From: an uncultured Pelagibacteraceae bacterium
Lineage (GTDB): Bacteria; Pseudomonadota; Alphaproteobacteria; Pelagibacterales; Pelagibacteraceae
Assembly (NCBI GenBank): GCA_902524595.1
Contig: CABZDS010000006.1
Location: 1 to 64,000 of the forward strand
Reading direction: 5' to 3'
Length of the DNA: 64,000 nucleotides
Shown: piece by piece, positions 33,630-41,286 of the stretch
How the letters are laid out: each line of letters starts with the position of its first letter
Position numbering within the stretch: the first letter of the stretch is position 1
Translations under genes and position numbers: made by a program
The notes under the pieces: generated by a model
Database searches by the model: none
What the model saw: only the letters and a program-made list of their open reading frames with translations
Told to the model about the DNA's origin: nothing

Positions 33630-34102
33630 GAGTTTTCACTCCTTAAGGCACTTATTAACCAAAAAACTATAGCAATAACACTCAACCACATGCCAACAGA
33701 TGCTGCATAATAAAAAGGATAAAAATATATTTCTAAATCAATAGTTACTCTTTCATTTTTAAAGAAAGCCATAGCTTCTTTTGTTGTTGCATATGCCATC
33801 ATTGACATAATAACTATCATTAAAAAAAATCTAAAAATGTTTATGAAAATTTGAAAGGTATTGTTTGAAACATTTTTTATAAAATCAGCAGAAACATTTG
33901 CATTTAAAAAGAAAGCTCTAGGCATTGCTAGGAAGGCAACCAAAGCCATTCCAAATTCAACTAATTCAATTGTTCCTGTGACAGGAGAATTTAAAAATCT
34001 TCTACCAAAAACATCACAAAAAGTTAGTATCGCTAAGGATAACAATATTAATCCTGATATAATTGCTGAAAGATCAAATATGTAATTAATTTTAAATTTC
34101 AT
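33626..34102 (-). CDS. dctQ: TRAP transporter small permease, DctQ family
   Basis: 158-residue four-helix subunit that pairs with DctM. The F-C-D-V-F-G-R-R-F-L segment near residue 27 and the E-L-V-E-F-G-M-A near 45 are typical DctQ features. It is the first gene of the leftward pair dctQ-dctM and starts 53 bp from the divergent FAH-family gene. Confidence 0.9.
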   Translation of the reverse strand: MKFKINYIFDLSAIISGLILLSLAILTFCDVFGRRFLNSPVTGTIELVEFGMALVAFLAMPRAFFLNANVSADFIKNVSNNTFQIFINIFRFFLMIVIMSMMAYATTKEAMAFFKNERVTIDLEIYFYPFYYAASVGMWLSVIAIVFWLISALRSENS

Positions 34103-34103
34103 T

Positions 34104-34128
34104 TGATAAACTTTCTTCTAATTTATCA
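34104..34128. promoter_or_regulatory. inverted repeat between dctQ and the FAH-family gene
   Basis: TGATAAA (34104-34110) and TTTATCA (34122-34128) are perfect 7-base arms with an 11-base spacer, centred in the 53-base region shared by the divergent dctQM and FAH-dctP transcripts. The geometry suits a dimeric regulator. No regulator gene is adjacent, and AT-rich sequence makes chance repeats likely. Confidence 0.4.
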
Positions 34129-34155
34129 GAGATTAACGTATAAAGTTATAAAAAT

Positions 34156-35013
34156 ATGAAATTTATCTCATTCAATCGTGATAATATTGAAAAGTTTGGA
34201 ATTATTGAAAATAATTTAATAACTGATTTGACTGGAAAGATAGATGGAGCTTCAAGTTTAAAAGAATTAATAAAGATAAAAAAGATTAAAGATGCAAAAG
34301 AATATGCAAAGAGTAATCCAGGCTCAATAAAGCCTGACCAAATTGAATATTCGCCTTTAATTCCTAATCCAGGTAAAATTATATGTGTAGGTTTGAATTA
34401 TAATGAACACGTAAAAGAAACTAATCGTACCATTGAGGAAAACCCAGTTATATTTCACAGATTTCCAGAAAGCCAAACAGCTCATATGCAAGCAATACAA
34501 AGACCAACTGTATCAGAAAGTTTAGACTTTGAAGGAGAGATGGCAGTAGTAATGGATGAAGGTGGTAAACACATCAAACCAGAGGATGCTTTAAAGCACA
34601 TCGTTGGTTTTTCTTGTTACAACGAAAGTACTATTAGAGAGTGGCAAAGACATACTAGACAATTTGGTATGGGAAAAAATTTTGAAAAGACAGGAAGTTT
34701 TGGTCCTCACATGGTTTTAGCAGAAGATATTCCAGATTATAAAAGTTTAACGATAGAGACTAGGCTTAATGGTGATGTAATGCAAAATGCTAAACTAAGT
34801 CAATTAATTTTCGATATACCAATTTTAATTTCATATGTATCAAAAGCTATGGCGTGGAGAGCAGGTGATGTTTTGGTGACAGGAACTCCTGGTGGAGTAG
34901 GCTTTAAAAGAAATCCACCTGTTTTTATGAAACCTGGAGATAATGTTGAAGTCGAAATCACTGATATTGGTGTTTTATCTAACACTATTAAGGATGAAAT
35001 AATCTCAAATTAG
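34156..35013 (+). CDS. fumarylacetoacetate hydrolase family protein
   Basis: 285-residue metal-dependent C-C bond hydrolase or hydratase. The FAH core begins at K-I-I-C-V-G-L-N-Y-N-E-H near residue 75. Metal ligands are in L-D-F-E-G-E-M-A-V-V-M near 124, and the C-terminal V-T-G-T-P-G-G-V-G-F is diagnostic. The family handles products of aromatic ring cleavage (acylpyruvases, 2-oxopent-4-enoate hydratases), which fits the extradiol dioxygenase two genes downstream. It is in the same direction as dctP, 36 bp apart. Confidence 0.9.
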   Translation: MKFISFNRDNIEKFGIIENNLITDLTGKIDGASSLKELIKIKKIKDAKEYAKSNPGSIKPDQIEYSPLIPNPGKIICVGLNYNEHVKETNRTIEENPVIFHRFPESQTAHMQAIQRPTVSESLDFEGEMAVVMDEGGKHIKPEDALKHIVGFSCYNESTIREWQRHTRQFGMGKNFEKTGSFGPHMVLAEDIPDYKSLTIETRLNGDVMQNAKLSQLIFDIPILISYVSKAMAWRAGDVLVTGTPGGVGFKRNPPVFMKPGDNVEVEITDIGVLSNTIKDEIISN

Positions 35014-35049
35014 AGTTAAAATTTTAATATAAATTTTAGAGGGAGAAAT

Positions 35050-36063
35050 ATGAAAAAAAAAATAATTGGATTTGTTTTTGGTGTTTTAAGTTTGGGTATA
35101 GTAAATGCTGCCTCAGCAACTGAACTTAAACTTGCAACATTTGAACCACCAAAAGCATTTATCGCAAGCAAAATTCTTGCTGCATGGGCTGATAAAGTCA
35201 ACGAATGTTCAGCTGGAGCAGTTAATGTTAAAATGTTTGCAGGAGGTGTTTTAGGAAAACCACCACAACAATATGATATTGTTACAAAAGGTGTAGCAGA
35301 CATTTCATGGACGGTACTTGGATATATCGGAGGACAGTTTCCATTGAGCTCTGTAATTGAATTACCTTTTTTAACAAAAACTTCAAAAGCAGGGTCTAGA
35401 GCTTTAAATACTCTATATGAAGAAGGTTACTTAGATAAAGAGATGGCAGGAATTAAACTAATTGGTTTACATTCTAATCCCGGATATCAAATACATATGA
35501 AGTCAGATAAAGTTGTAAGACCTGCTGACTTTAAAGGTAAGAAAATGAGAGTACCAAGTAAAATTGCTGGAACAATTTTAAAAACTCTTGGAGCAACTGG
35601 TGTAAGAGTGCCGGCTCCTGGAACATCGGAAGCACTTAACAAAGGTGTAATTGATGGAACTCCATTCCCTTACACTGCAATCGGATCTTTCAGATTATTT
35701 GATGTTACTAAATATCACACGGAAGTTAACATAACTAATGCAACATTTGGTTTGATAATGAACCAAGGTAAATATGATGGATTATCAGCTAAAGGCAAAG
35801 GATGTGTAGATAAATTTAGTGGTCAGTGGTTTGGTGATTGGGCATCTGGATTAATAGATAGTCAAAATGCTAAAATGAGAGTTGAGGTAGAGAATAAACC
35901 TGGGCATGAGATCATAGTGGCTTCTGATGATGTTATAGCTGAATATAAGAAAATATTAGCACCTATCGAAGCAAACTGGCTTGCTGAAATGAAAGGCAAA
36001 GGCCTTGATGGTGACGCAGTTCTAAAAAGAGCAAGACAAATAATTACTAAAATAGACGGTTAA
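35050..36063 (+). CDS. dctP: TRAP transporter periplasmic binding protein, DctP family
   Basis: 337-residue secreted binding protein. A signal peptide (about 1-23) ends at A-S-A-T. TRAP features are the F-E-P-P-K-A-F start of the mature chain, the K-M-R-V-P-S region near 160 that carries the carboxylate-binding Arg, and G-V-I-D-G-T-P-F-P near 199. It has a strong Shine-Dalgarno (GGGAG). Its permeases are encoded divergently at 32319-34102. Surrounding enzymes suggest an aromatic or related acid as cargo. A strong terminator follows. Confidence 0.92.
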   Translation: MKKKIIGFVFGVLSLGIVNAASATELKLATFEPPKAFIASKILAAWADKVNECSAGAVNVKMFAGGVLGKPPQQYDIVTKGVADISWTVLGYIGGQFPLSSVIELPFLTKTSKAGSRALNTLYEEGYLDKEMAGIKLIGLHSNPGYQIHMKSDKVVRPADFKGKKMRVPSKIAGTILKTLGATGVRVPAPGTSEALNKGVIDGTPFPYTAIGSFRLFDVTKYHTEVNITNATFGLIMNQGKYDGLSAKGKGCVDKFSGQWFGDWASGLIDSQNAKMRVEVENKPGHEIIVASDDVIAEYKKILAPIEANWLAEMKGKGLDGDAVLKRARQIITKIDG

Positions 36064-36079
36064 TTTAAACCTTATTTTT

Positions 36080-36110
36080 GAGCCTGCATTAAATAATGCA
36101 GGCTCAATTT
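36080..36110 (+). terminator. rho-independent terminator after dctP
   Basis: Perfect 11-bp stem GAGCCTGCATT / AATGCAGGCTC with an AAAT loop (36080-36105), then a short T-containing tail (AATTTTAAT). It lies 16 bases after the dctP stop and separates it from the dioxygenase gene. Confidence 0.8.
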
Positions 36111-36116
36111 TAATCC

Positions 36117-36124
36117 TGTATAAT
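36117..36124 (+). promoter_or_regulatory. extended -10 element (TGTATAAT) before the dioxygenase
   Basis: TGTATAAT ends 6 bases before the ATG at 36131, right after the dctP terminator. No ribosome-binding site lies between, so transcription from this box would give a leaderless message. It is the same octamer and spacing as before rseP. Confidence 0.4.
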
Positions 36125-36130
36125 AATTTA

Positions 36131-37105
36131 ATGGCAATAAATGCATTAAGCTACATCGGTGTTAATTCAGATCGAATTGAAGACTGGTCAGATTATTCTA
36201 GAAAATGTTTGGGAATGCAGCAGGTAGATAGAGCAAAAGATTCTCTTTCATTTAGAATGGATGATCAAAAGCAAAGATTAGTTGTGACGGGAGACACTGG
36301 AGATAGTCTGGCCTTCATGGGCTGGGAAGTTGAGAAAAAAGAAGATTTAAAAATGTATGCTGATCGTCTTGAGAATAATAATATCCCAGTAACTCATGGA
36401 CAATCCTCATTTGCAGATAAAAGATTTGTTAGAGATTTAATTTATTTTAAAGACCCTCAGGGCAATCAGATAGAATTGATATTTGATCCAATGAAAGATA
36501 GCGATACTTTCAAACCATCTAGACCAATTTCAGGATTTAAAACTGGTGCATTAGGAATGGGCCATGTCGTTTTACATGCTAAAGATTTTAATAAACTTGT
36601 TCCTTTCTATAAAGACCTTTTAGATTTTAAAATCAGCGATTATAGCAGTACACCAATATCATTATGTTTCTTCCACGTTAATGGTAGACATCATAGTTTT
36701 GCATTATTTGGATCGGGTCAACAAGGATTTCACCATTTTATGGTTGAGTACAATTCTTTAGACGATGTTGGACAGGGATATGACTTAATGAATTTAAAGG
36801 ATGATAAAATTGCTTATACAATGGGAAGGCATACTAATGATTATATGACCTCATTTTATTCAATAACTCCATCAGGATTCTTTGTAGAAAATGGATGGGG
36901 TGGAAGAATAATTGACCCTAAGACGTGGGAAGCCATTGAAACTTTTGAAGGCCCAAGCTTTTGGGGACATGAAAGATTGTATTTGCCAGAAGAGGAAAGA
37001 AAAAAATTTAGAGATAAAAGAATGCAAACTGCTGCAGAAGGTAAACAAGCTCCTTTATTAGTTGATTGCCCTTGGCTATATTCCAATATAGCTAAAAAGA
37101 AATAA
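36131..37105 (+). CDS. extradiol ring-cleavage dioxygenase (vicinal oxygen chelate, BphC type)
   Basis: 324-residue two-domain type I extradiol dioxygenase. The C-terminal active domain starts G-M-G-H-V-V-L-H-A near residue 142 and carries the Fe ligands H145, H201 or H202 (F-H-H-F-M-V-E) and E253 (F-F-V-E-N-G-W-G-G). H234 in G-R-H-T-N-D matches the catalytic base, followed by M-T-S-F-Y. The size equals BphC-like enzymes that open catechols between C2 and C3. It is followed 12 bp later by a flavin hydroxylase, so the two probably act in sequence. The specific catechol is unknown. Confidence 0.9.
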   Translation: MAINALSYIGVNSDRIEDWSDYSRKCLGMQQVDRAKDSLSFRMDDQKQRLVVTGDTGDSLAFMGWEVEKKEDLKMYADRLENNNIPVTHGQSSFADKRFVRDLIYFKDPQGNQIELIFDPMKDSDTFKPSRPISGFKTGALGMGHVVLHAKDFNKLVPFYKDLLDFKISDYSSTPISLCFFHVNGRHHSFALFGSGQQGFHHFMVEYNSLDDVGQGYDLMNLKDDKIAYTMGRHTNDYMTSFYSITPSGFFVENGWGGRIIDPKTWEAIETFEGPSFWGHERLYLPEEERKKFRDKRMQTAAEGKQAPLLVDCPWLYSNIAKKK

Positions 37106-37117
37106 ATAAAAAAACTA

Positions 37118-38563
37118 ATGAAAGAATACGATGCTGTAATTGTTGGATTAGGTCCAACAGGTGGAACTTTAGCAAACTTATTAGCAATTCAAGGTTATTC
37201 AATTTTTGTTTTAGAAAAAGAAAATAGTTTTTACCCTCTTCCAAGAGCTGTTCATTTTGATGACGAGGTTATGAGAGTATTCCAAACAATTGGAATTACT
37301 GATAAATTTCTAAAATATACTTTAATTAATAAAGGTACTAAGTTTGTAGATAAAAAGGGCGATGTAATTTTAGATTGGCCTAGACCAAAAGAAATTACTG
37401 AAAACGGATGGTATCCAAGTTATAGATTTCACCAACCTGATTTAGAAAGGCAATTACGAAATAGACTTAAATCTTTTAAAAAGGTTTATATTCAACAAAA
37501 TACTAAACTCTTAAAAGCTACAAATACAAAAAATAGTGTTCAAATAATTTACCAAGACATAAAAAAAAATAAAATTCTGAATATTAAGGCTAAATATTTA
37601 ATTGGTTGTGATGGTGCAAACTCAACAGTCCGAAATCAAATAAAAACAAATATGAGTAATTTAGGATTTACTCAGAAATGGGCAGTGGTTGATTTAATTT
37701 TGAAAAAAAAGAAAAATAAGCTTCCAGATCGTACAATTCAATTTTCTAACAAAGTTAGACCTGCAACATATTGCAGAAATGTAGGCAGAAGAAGAAGGTG
37801 GGAATTTGTAATTAATCACAAAGAAAAAGAAGAAACTATTATGTCTGAAAAGTACATTTGGAATTTCCTTAAACCTTGGCTTAGTAAAAAAGATGCTAAA
37901 CTCGAGAGAAAAACAATATACACATTCAAATCTGCAATTAGCAAGAGTTGGAGAAAAGGTAGAATATTCATTGCTGGAGATGCTGCGCACTTGATGCCAC
38001 CTTTTATGGGCCAAGGAATGTGTGCAGGAATAAGAGATGTTTCAAACTTGTCATGGAAAATATCGCATTGTTTAAAGAATAATCATTCAGATAAATTGCT
38101 TAATACTTATCAGAGCGAGAGATATTCCAATGTAAAAGAGTATGTAAGCACAACTATGAGAATGGGTTCATTTATAAATGCTGTCAACTCAACAAAAATT
38201 ACAAAAAATATTTCTTCAAATAAAGAAGGAGTAAAATCTATGAAATCCATTAAACCAAAACTGGGCAAAGGACTTGGAAAAGCTAATGATAAACTTCGAG
38301 GTAAAATATTCCCTCAATTTAAATTAAAAAATGGGAAAAATTTAGATGAAAAATTTTCTTCAAAACCTATTGTAATAATTTCACCAAAATTAAAGAAAAA
38401 AATTTCCAATAAAATTAATTATGTATTGTCAAATAATGTAAATGGCTTAAGTGAATATCTTAATAATATAAAATCTGAAGGACTTATAGTTAGACCAGAT
38501 AGATTTATAATTGGTTCTATAAAATCTAATAAAATTTCAAAAATAAAAAATTATTCAATATAG
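37118..38563 (+). CDS. FAD-dependent aromatic hydroxylase (MhpA-like)
   Basis: 481-residue class A flavoprotein monooxygenase. The dinucleotide-binding V-G-L-G-P-T-G-G-T lies near residue 9, L-P-R-A-V-H-F-D-D near 45 is typical of MhpA/phenol-hydroxylase relatives, the D-G-A-N-S-T-V-R motif is near 165, and G-D-A-A-H-L-M-P-P-F near 286 binds FAD ribityl. It ends earlier than E. coli MhpA (about 554), with a reduced C-terminal domain. It would ortho-hydroxylate a phenolic acid to give the catechol for the preceding dioxygenase. The 3' end overlaps the opposing BKACE gene by 9 bp. Confidence 0.88.
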   Translation: MKEYDAVIVGLGPTGGTLANLLAIQGYSIFVLEKENSFYPLPRAVHFDDEVMRVFQTIGITDKFLKYTLINKGTKFVDKKGDVILDWPRPKEITENGWYPSYRFHQPDLERQLRNRLKSFKKVYIQQNTKLLKATNTKNSVQIIYQDIKKNKILNIKAKYLIGCDGANSTVRNQIKTNMSNLGFTQKWAVVDLILKKKKNKLPDRTIQFSNKVRPATYCRNVGRRRRWEFVINHKEKEETIMSEKYIWNFLKPWLSKKDAKLERKTIYTFKSAISKSWRKGRIFIAGDAAHLMPPFMGQGMCAGIRDVSNLSWKISHCLKNNHSDKLLNTYQSERYSNVKEYVSTTMRMGSFINAVNSTKITKNISSNKEGVKSMKSIKPKLGKGLGKANDKLRGKIFPQFKLKNGKNLDEKFSSKPIVIISPKLKKKISNKINYVLSNNVNGLSEYLNNIKSEGLIVRPDRFIIGSIKSNKISKIKNYSI

Positions 38564-39340
38564 ATTTAATTCCTTTTTTATAATTTTTATTTTTGTTTCA
38601 TTATCTTGAGCAATTTCACCTGAAGGAAGATATAATGAATTTTCAAATCCAATTCTTATTTTTCCACCAAGTTTTATTGCTTCTTTTAAACAAACAAATT
38701 CTTCCTTTTCAAAAGCGCATATAGCCCAATCTGCTTTAAATTTATTTTTTTCTAATTTTTCTAAATATAAAGGTATTTTATTTGGATCACTAATTTTCCC
38801 AGTATAGTGACCGATTACAAATAAGCACCAAGAGTTGTCTTTTTCTATTTCAGATTGGTTTAATAAATTAGAAAGTAAATCTATATCCTCAGGCTCATGA
38901 CAAATATGTTGAACATTAATTTTTTCATCAGATAAATATTTATATAGTTTTATATCTTCATCAGTTGGATTTCTGCTTGGAATTAATTCTCTAATTGCAA
39001 TCGATATTCCTGGTGGCTTAATATCATATGCATATTTACGCATTTCACCTGGCGAATATCTTCCAACAGCCTCTGTAGTAACTTGTAAGTGCATGTTAGG
39101 AACTATTTTATTTAATTTTATTAATGCTTCACTGCATTCATTAGCGTCTAATATATGTTGGCTTTTTTTATCTCTAATATGAAAATGAATTGCCTCAGCA
39201 CCCGCTTCGTATGATAATTTTGCTGTATTAACAATTTCATCAATAGTTATAGGAACTTTTGGATGATCCTTTTTCATAGGTCTCACTCCGTTGGGTGCCA
39301 CCATAATTTTTGGGAGTTCTTTAGGTTGATAAAATTGCAT
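38555..39340 (-). CDS. beta-keto acid cleavage enzyme (BKACE, DUF849)
   Basis: 261-residue zinc enzyme of the BKACE family, which condenses a beta-keto acid with acetyl-CoA and cleaves it to acetoacetate and a new CoA ester. The N-terminal M-V-A-P-N-G and the zinc H-x-H in A-I-H-F-H-I-R-D near residue 48 are visible, with V-T-T-E-A-V-G near 92 and the C-terminal R-I-G-F-E-N-S-L. Members process 3-keto-5-aminohexanoate, dehydrocarnitine and others; substrate here is unknown. It converges on the hydroxylase gene. Confidence 0.88.
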   Translation of the reverse strand: MQFYQPKELPKIMVAPNGVRPMKKDHPKVPITIDEIVNTAKLSYEAGAEAIHFHIRDKKSQHILDANECSEALIKLNKIVPNMHLQVTTEAVGRYSPGEMRKYAYDIKPPGISIAIRELIPSRNPTDEDIKLYKYLSDEKINVQHICHEPEDIDLLSNLLNQSEIEKDNSWCLFVIGHYTGKISDPNKIPLYLEKLEKNKFKADWAICAFEKEEFVCLKEAIKLGGKIRIGFENSLYLPSGEIAQDNETKIKIIKKELNLY

Positions 39341-39387
39341 AATTAAAGTCTACTATTATTTAATATAAATAAAAATTAAATTTACTG

Positions 39388-39594
39388 ATGAGTAATAATT
39401 TAAAAGTTTCAATAATTATAATACTTGGAGTTATAGCATTGTATATATCAACTCAGTATTATTCAGGTTTTAATAAAAGCAAAACTATTAAAGCGTGTAT
39501 AATTGGAAAAGCTGAATTAGATTCGAATAAACCGGAGAGCGAAAGGCTCTCTGCTGATGAAGTTAAAAAATTTTGTGAAGATCAAATAAAATGA
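39388..39594 (+). CDS. small single-helix protein, 68 aa
   Basis: 68-residue protein with an N-terminal membrane anchor (about residues 6-23) and a periplasmic-type polar domain holding two cysteines (K-A-C-I-I-G near 37, K-F-C-E-D-Q near 64) that could form a disulfide. No family is known. It overlaps the aminotransferase gene by 4 bp (ATGA), showing a two-gene unit. Confidence 0.7.
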   Translation: MSNNLKVSIIIILGVIALYISTQYYSGFNKSKTIKACIIGKAELDSNKPESERLSADEVKKFCEDQIK

Positions 39595-40739
39595 TGAAAA
39601 AATCAAAAAGATCAGATGTTGATCCATTTATAGTAATGGATGTAATGGAATCAGCAAGAATTGCTGAGGAAAAAGGTAAAGATATAATTCATATGGAGGT
39701 AGGGCAGCCAGGAACACCAGCACCTAAGATTGCAAAAGATTATATTACTAATGAGATAAACAAAAACAATCTAGGCTACACTGTATCACTTGGTCTACCT
39801 GCTCTAAGAACAAAAATTTCAAAGCTATATGGAGATTGGTACAATTTAGATTTAAATCCAAATAGAATAGTAGTTACAACAGGTTCTTCTGGAGCCTTTA
39901 TATTGTCTTTTTCGGCGTTGTTTGATAGTGGAGATAGAGTTGGAATTGGATCTCCAAGTTATCCTAGCTATAGACAAATACTAAAATCACTAAGTTTGGA
40001 AACAGTAGATATTCAAACTAAACTTCAAAATAGATTTCAACCTGTTCCAGAAGATATTACAAATAATAATTTAAATGGAATTCTTGTTGCATCACCTGCA
40101 AATCCAACTGGGTCTATGTTAGATAAACAATCGCTAGAGAATTTAATTAATACTGCAAATGAGAATAATGTAAGTTTTATTAGTGATGAAATTTATCACG
40201 GAATTCAATATGAAAATAATCCAACATCAGCTCTAGAGATTACAGATAATTGCTATGTGATCAATTCTTTTTCAAAATACTTTTCCATGACTGGTTGGAG
40301 AATAGGGTGGATGGTTGTGCCAGATGATCATGTCAGACAAGTAGAAAGACTTTCGCAAAATTTGTTTGTTTGTCCACCACACGCAAGTCAAGTTACAGCT
40401 CTTGCTTCATTAGATGCAAATGAAGAGTTACAATCGAATGTTGACGTATATAAAAAAAATAGAGAGATACTTTTAGAGGAATTACCTAAAGCAGGATTAA
40501 AAAAGTTTTCACCACCTGATGGAGCTTTTTACATCTATGTTGATATTTCTGAATATTCAAATGATAGCTTAGCTTTTTGTAAAAAAGTTTTAGATGAAGC
40601 AAATGTTGCGATAACACCAGGAATTGATTTTGATCAAAAAAGAGGAAATTCTACTATCCGATTCTCATATGCTAGAAGCACAAAAGATATAATTGAAGGT
40701 GCTAAGAGAATTAAAGATTTTATGTCTAAAAATTATTAA
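39591..40739 (+). CDS. class I/II pyridoxal-phosphate aminotransferase
   Basis: 382-residue fold-type I aminotransferase of the aspartate-aminotransferase group. The M-E-V-G-Q-P opening is near residue 36, A-N-P-T-G near 167, the pyridine-binding Asp in S-D-E-I-Y near 195, and the PLP-lysine in S-F-S-K-Y-F-S-M-T-G-W-R near 228. The C-terminal I-R-F-S-Y-A binds the substrate carboxylate. Amino-acid specificity is not clear. Two ATGs in tandem (39591, 39594) make the first residue uncertain. A GC-containing terminator follows. Confidence 0.9.
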   Translation: MMKKSKRSDVDPFIVMDVMESARIAEEKGKDIIHMEVGQPGTPAPKIAKDYITNEINKNNLGYTVSLGLPALRTKISKLYGDWYNLDLNPNRIVVTTGSSGAFILSFSALFDSGDRVGIGSPSYPSYRQILKSLSLETVDIQTKLQNRFQPVPEDITNNNLNGILVASPANPTGSMLDKQSLENLINTANENNVSFISDEIYHGIQYENNPTSALEITDNCYVINSFSKYFSMTGWRIGWMVVPDDHVRQVERLSQNLFVCPPHASQVTALASLDANEELQSNVDVYKKNREILLEELPKAGLKKFSPPDGAFYIYVDISEYSNDSLAFCKKVLDEANVAITPGIDFDQKRGNSTIRFSYARSTKDIIEGAKRIKDFMSKNY

Positions 40740-40785
40740 ATGGGGTCAGCTCAATTGGTTATTATCAAAAGAGCTCCCCATTTTT
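40738..40785 (+). terminator. rho-independent terminator after the aminotransferase
   Basis: AAATGGGG (40738-40745) pairs with CCCCATTT (40776-40783), and AGCTC with GAGCT inside, separated by a two-base bulge. A T-tract (ATTTTT) follows. A second perfect hairpin (AAATCCAT/ATGGATTT, 3-base loop) occurs at 40800-40818 and may back it up. Confidence 0.8.
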
Positions 40786-40836
40786 ATGCCATTTTGGCCA
40801 AATCCATCAAATGGATTTAGTTTGTATTATTTTTAA

Positions 40837-40985
40837 TATGTGATATCTCACCAGCTAAGTGTCAGGTGGCGTTATTCTAAGCATTTGCACCTCCTTCACT
40901 TACGAAATTAAATTTTAAGTAGGTTGTATTCAACAAATTTATTTCTATTTTTTATAAATATATTATTTGAATACAACCTATTTCT
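40837..40985 (+). ncRNA. candidate structured small RNA
   Basis: The 347-base gap 40740-41086 holds no convincing ORF but has ordered structure. A TGTATTAT box (40823-40830) could start an RNA near 40837. Then come a 4-bp hairpin GTGA/TCAC (40840-40851), a two-part stem TAAGTG+AGGTG paired with CACCT+CACTTA (40856-40902), and a 13-bp perfect inverted repeat AGGTTGTATTCAA/TTGAATACAACCT (40921-40979) followed by ATTTCTTT, which could be the terminator. The 3' side of the middle stem contains CACCTCCTT, identical to the anti-Shine-Dalgarno end of 16S rRNA. All of this is visible; the RNA itself is a prediction. Confidence 0.4.
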
Positions 40986-41086
40986 TTAGTAGAATCTCGA
41001 CATCAAAATAATCAAAATTTTCCCAAACTCTTAAATGAAACTTATGTCACAGAGACAGATAATAAATATATTTGTAATTAAAACTA

Positions 41087-41278
41087 ATGAAAACGATATT
41101 TGTTATTGGATCAAAAAAACATACACTAAAGTACACAAGAAAAATGCCTGAGGGCGAAGTTAAGAAAATGAAATCTTTTGTTACAAACAAAGGACAGAAG
41201 CTTGAAAAAACTTTAAAATTTAAAATTTTAAAAATCTCAGACGATAAAACTTCAAGAACTTTCAAAATCAGTCTTTAA
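41087..41278 (+). CDS. hypothetical protein, 63 aa
   Basis: 63-residue, very basic (Lys-rich) soluble protein with a short hydrophobic start (T-I-F-V-I-G) and a beta-rich feel (K-H-T-L-K-Y-T-R...F-K-I-S-L). No family is recognised. It ends 8 bp before the photolyase ATG and is likely cotranscribed. The alternative that it is a chance frame is unlikely given the position and codon pattern. Confidence 0.55.
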   Translation: MKTIFVIGSKKHTLKYTRKMPEGEVKKMKSFVTNKGQKLEKTLKFKILKISDDKTSRTFKISL

Positions 41279-41286
41279 TTATTAAA

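Noticed and set aside
40800-40818. Perfect 8-bp hairpin AAATCCAT/ATGGATTT as an independent feature
   Set aside because: It has no clean T-tail and lies right after a better terminator; noted there as a possible backup.
40855-40884. Minus-strand 9-codon ORF with a perfect GGAGG five bases before its ATG
   Set aside because: The SD is the complement of the CACCTCC in the candidate small RNA, the peptide is very short, and no gene follows it on the minus strand that a leader peptide could control. Kept only as a note within the RNA finding.
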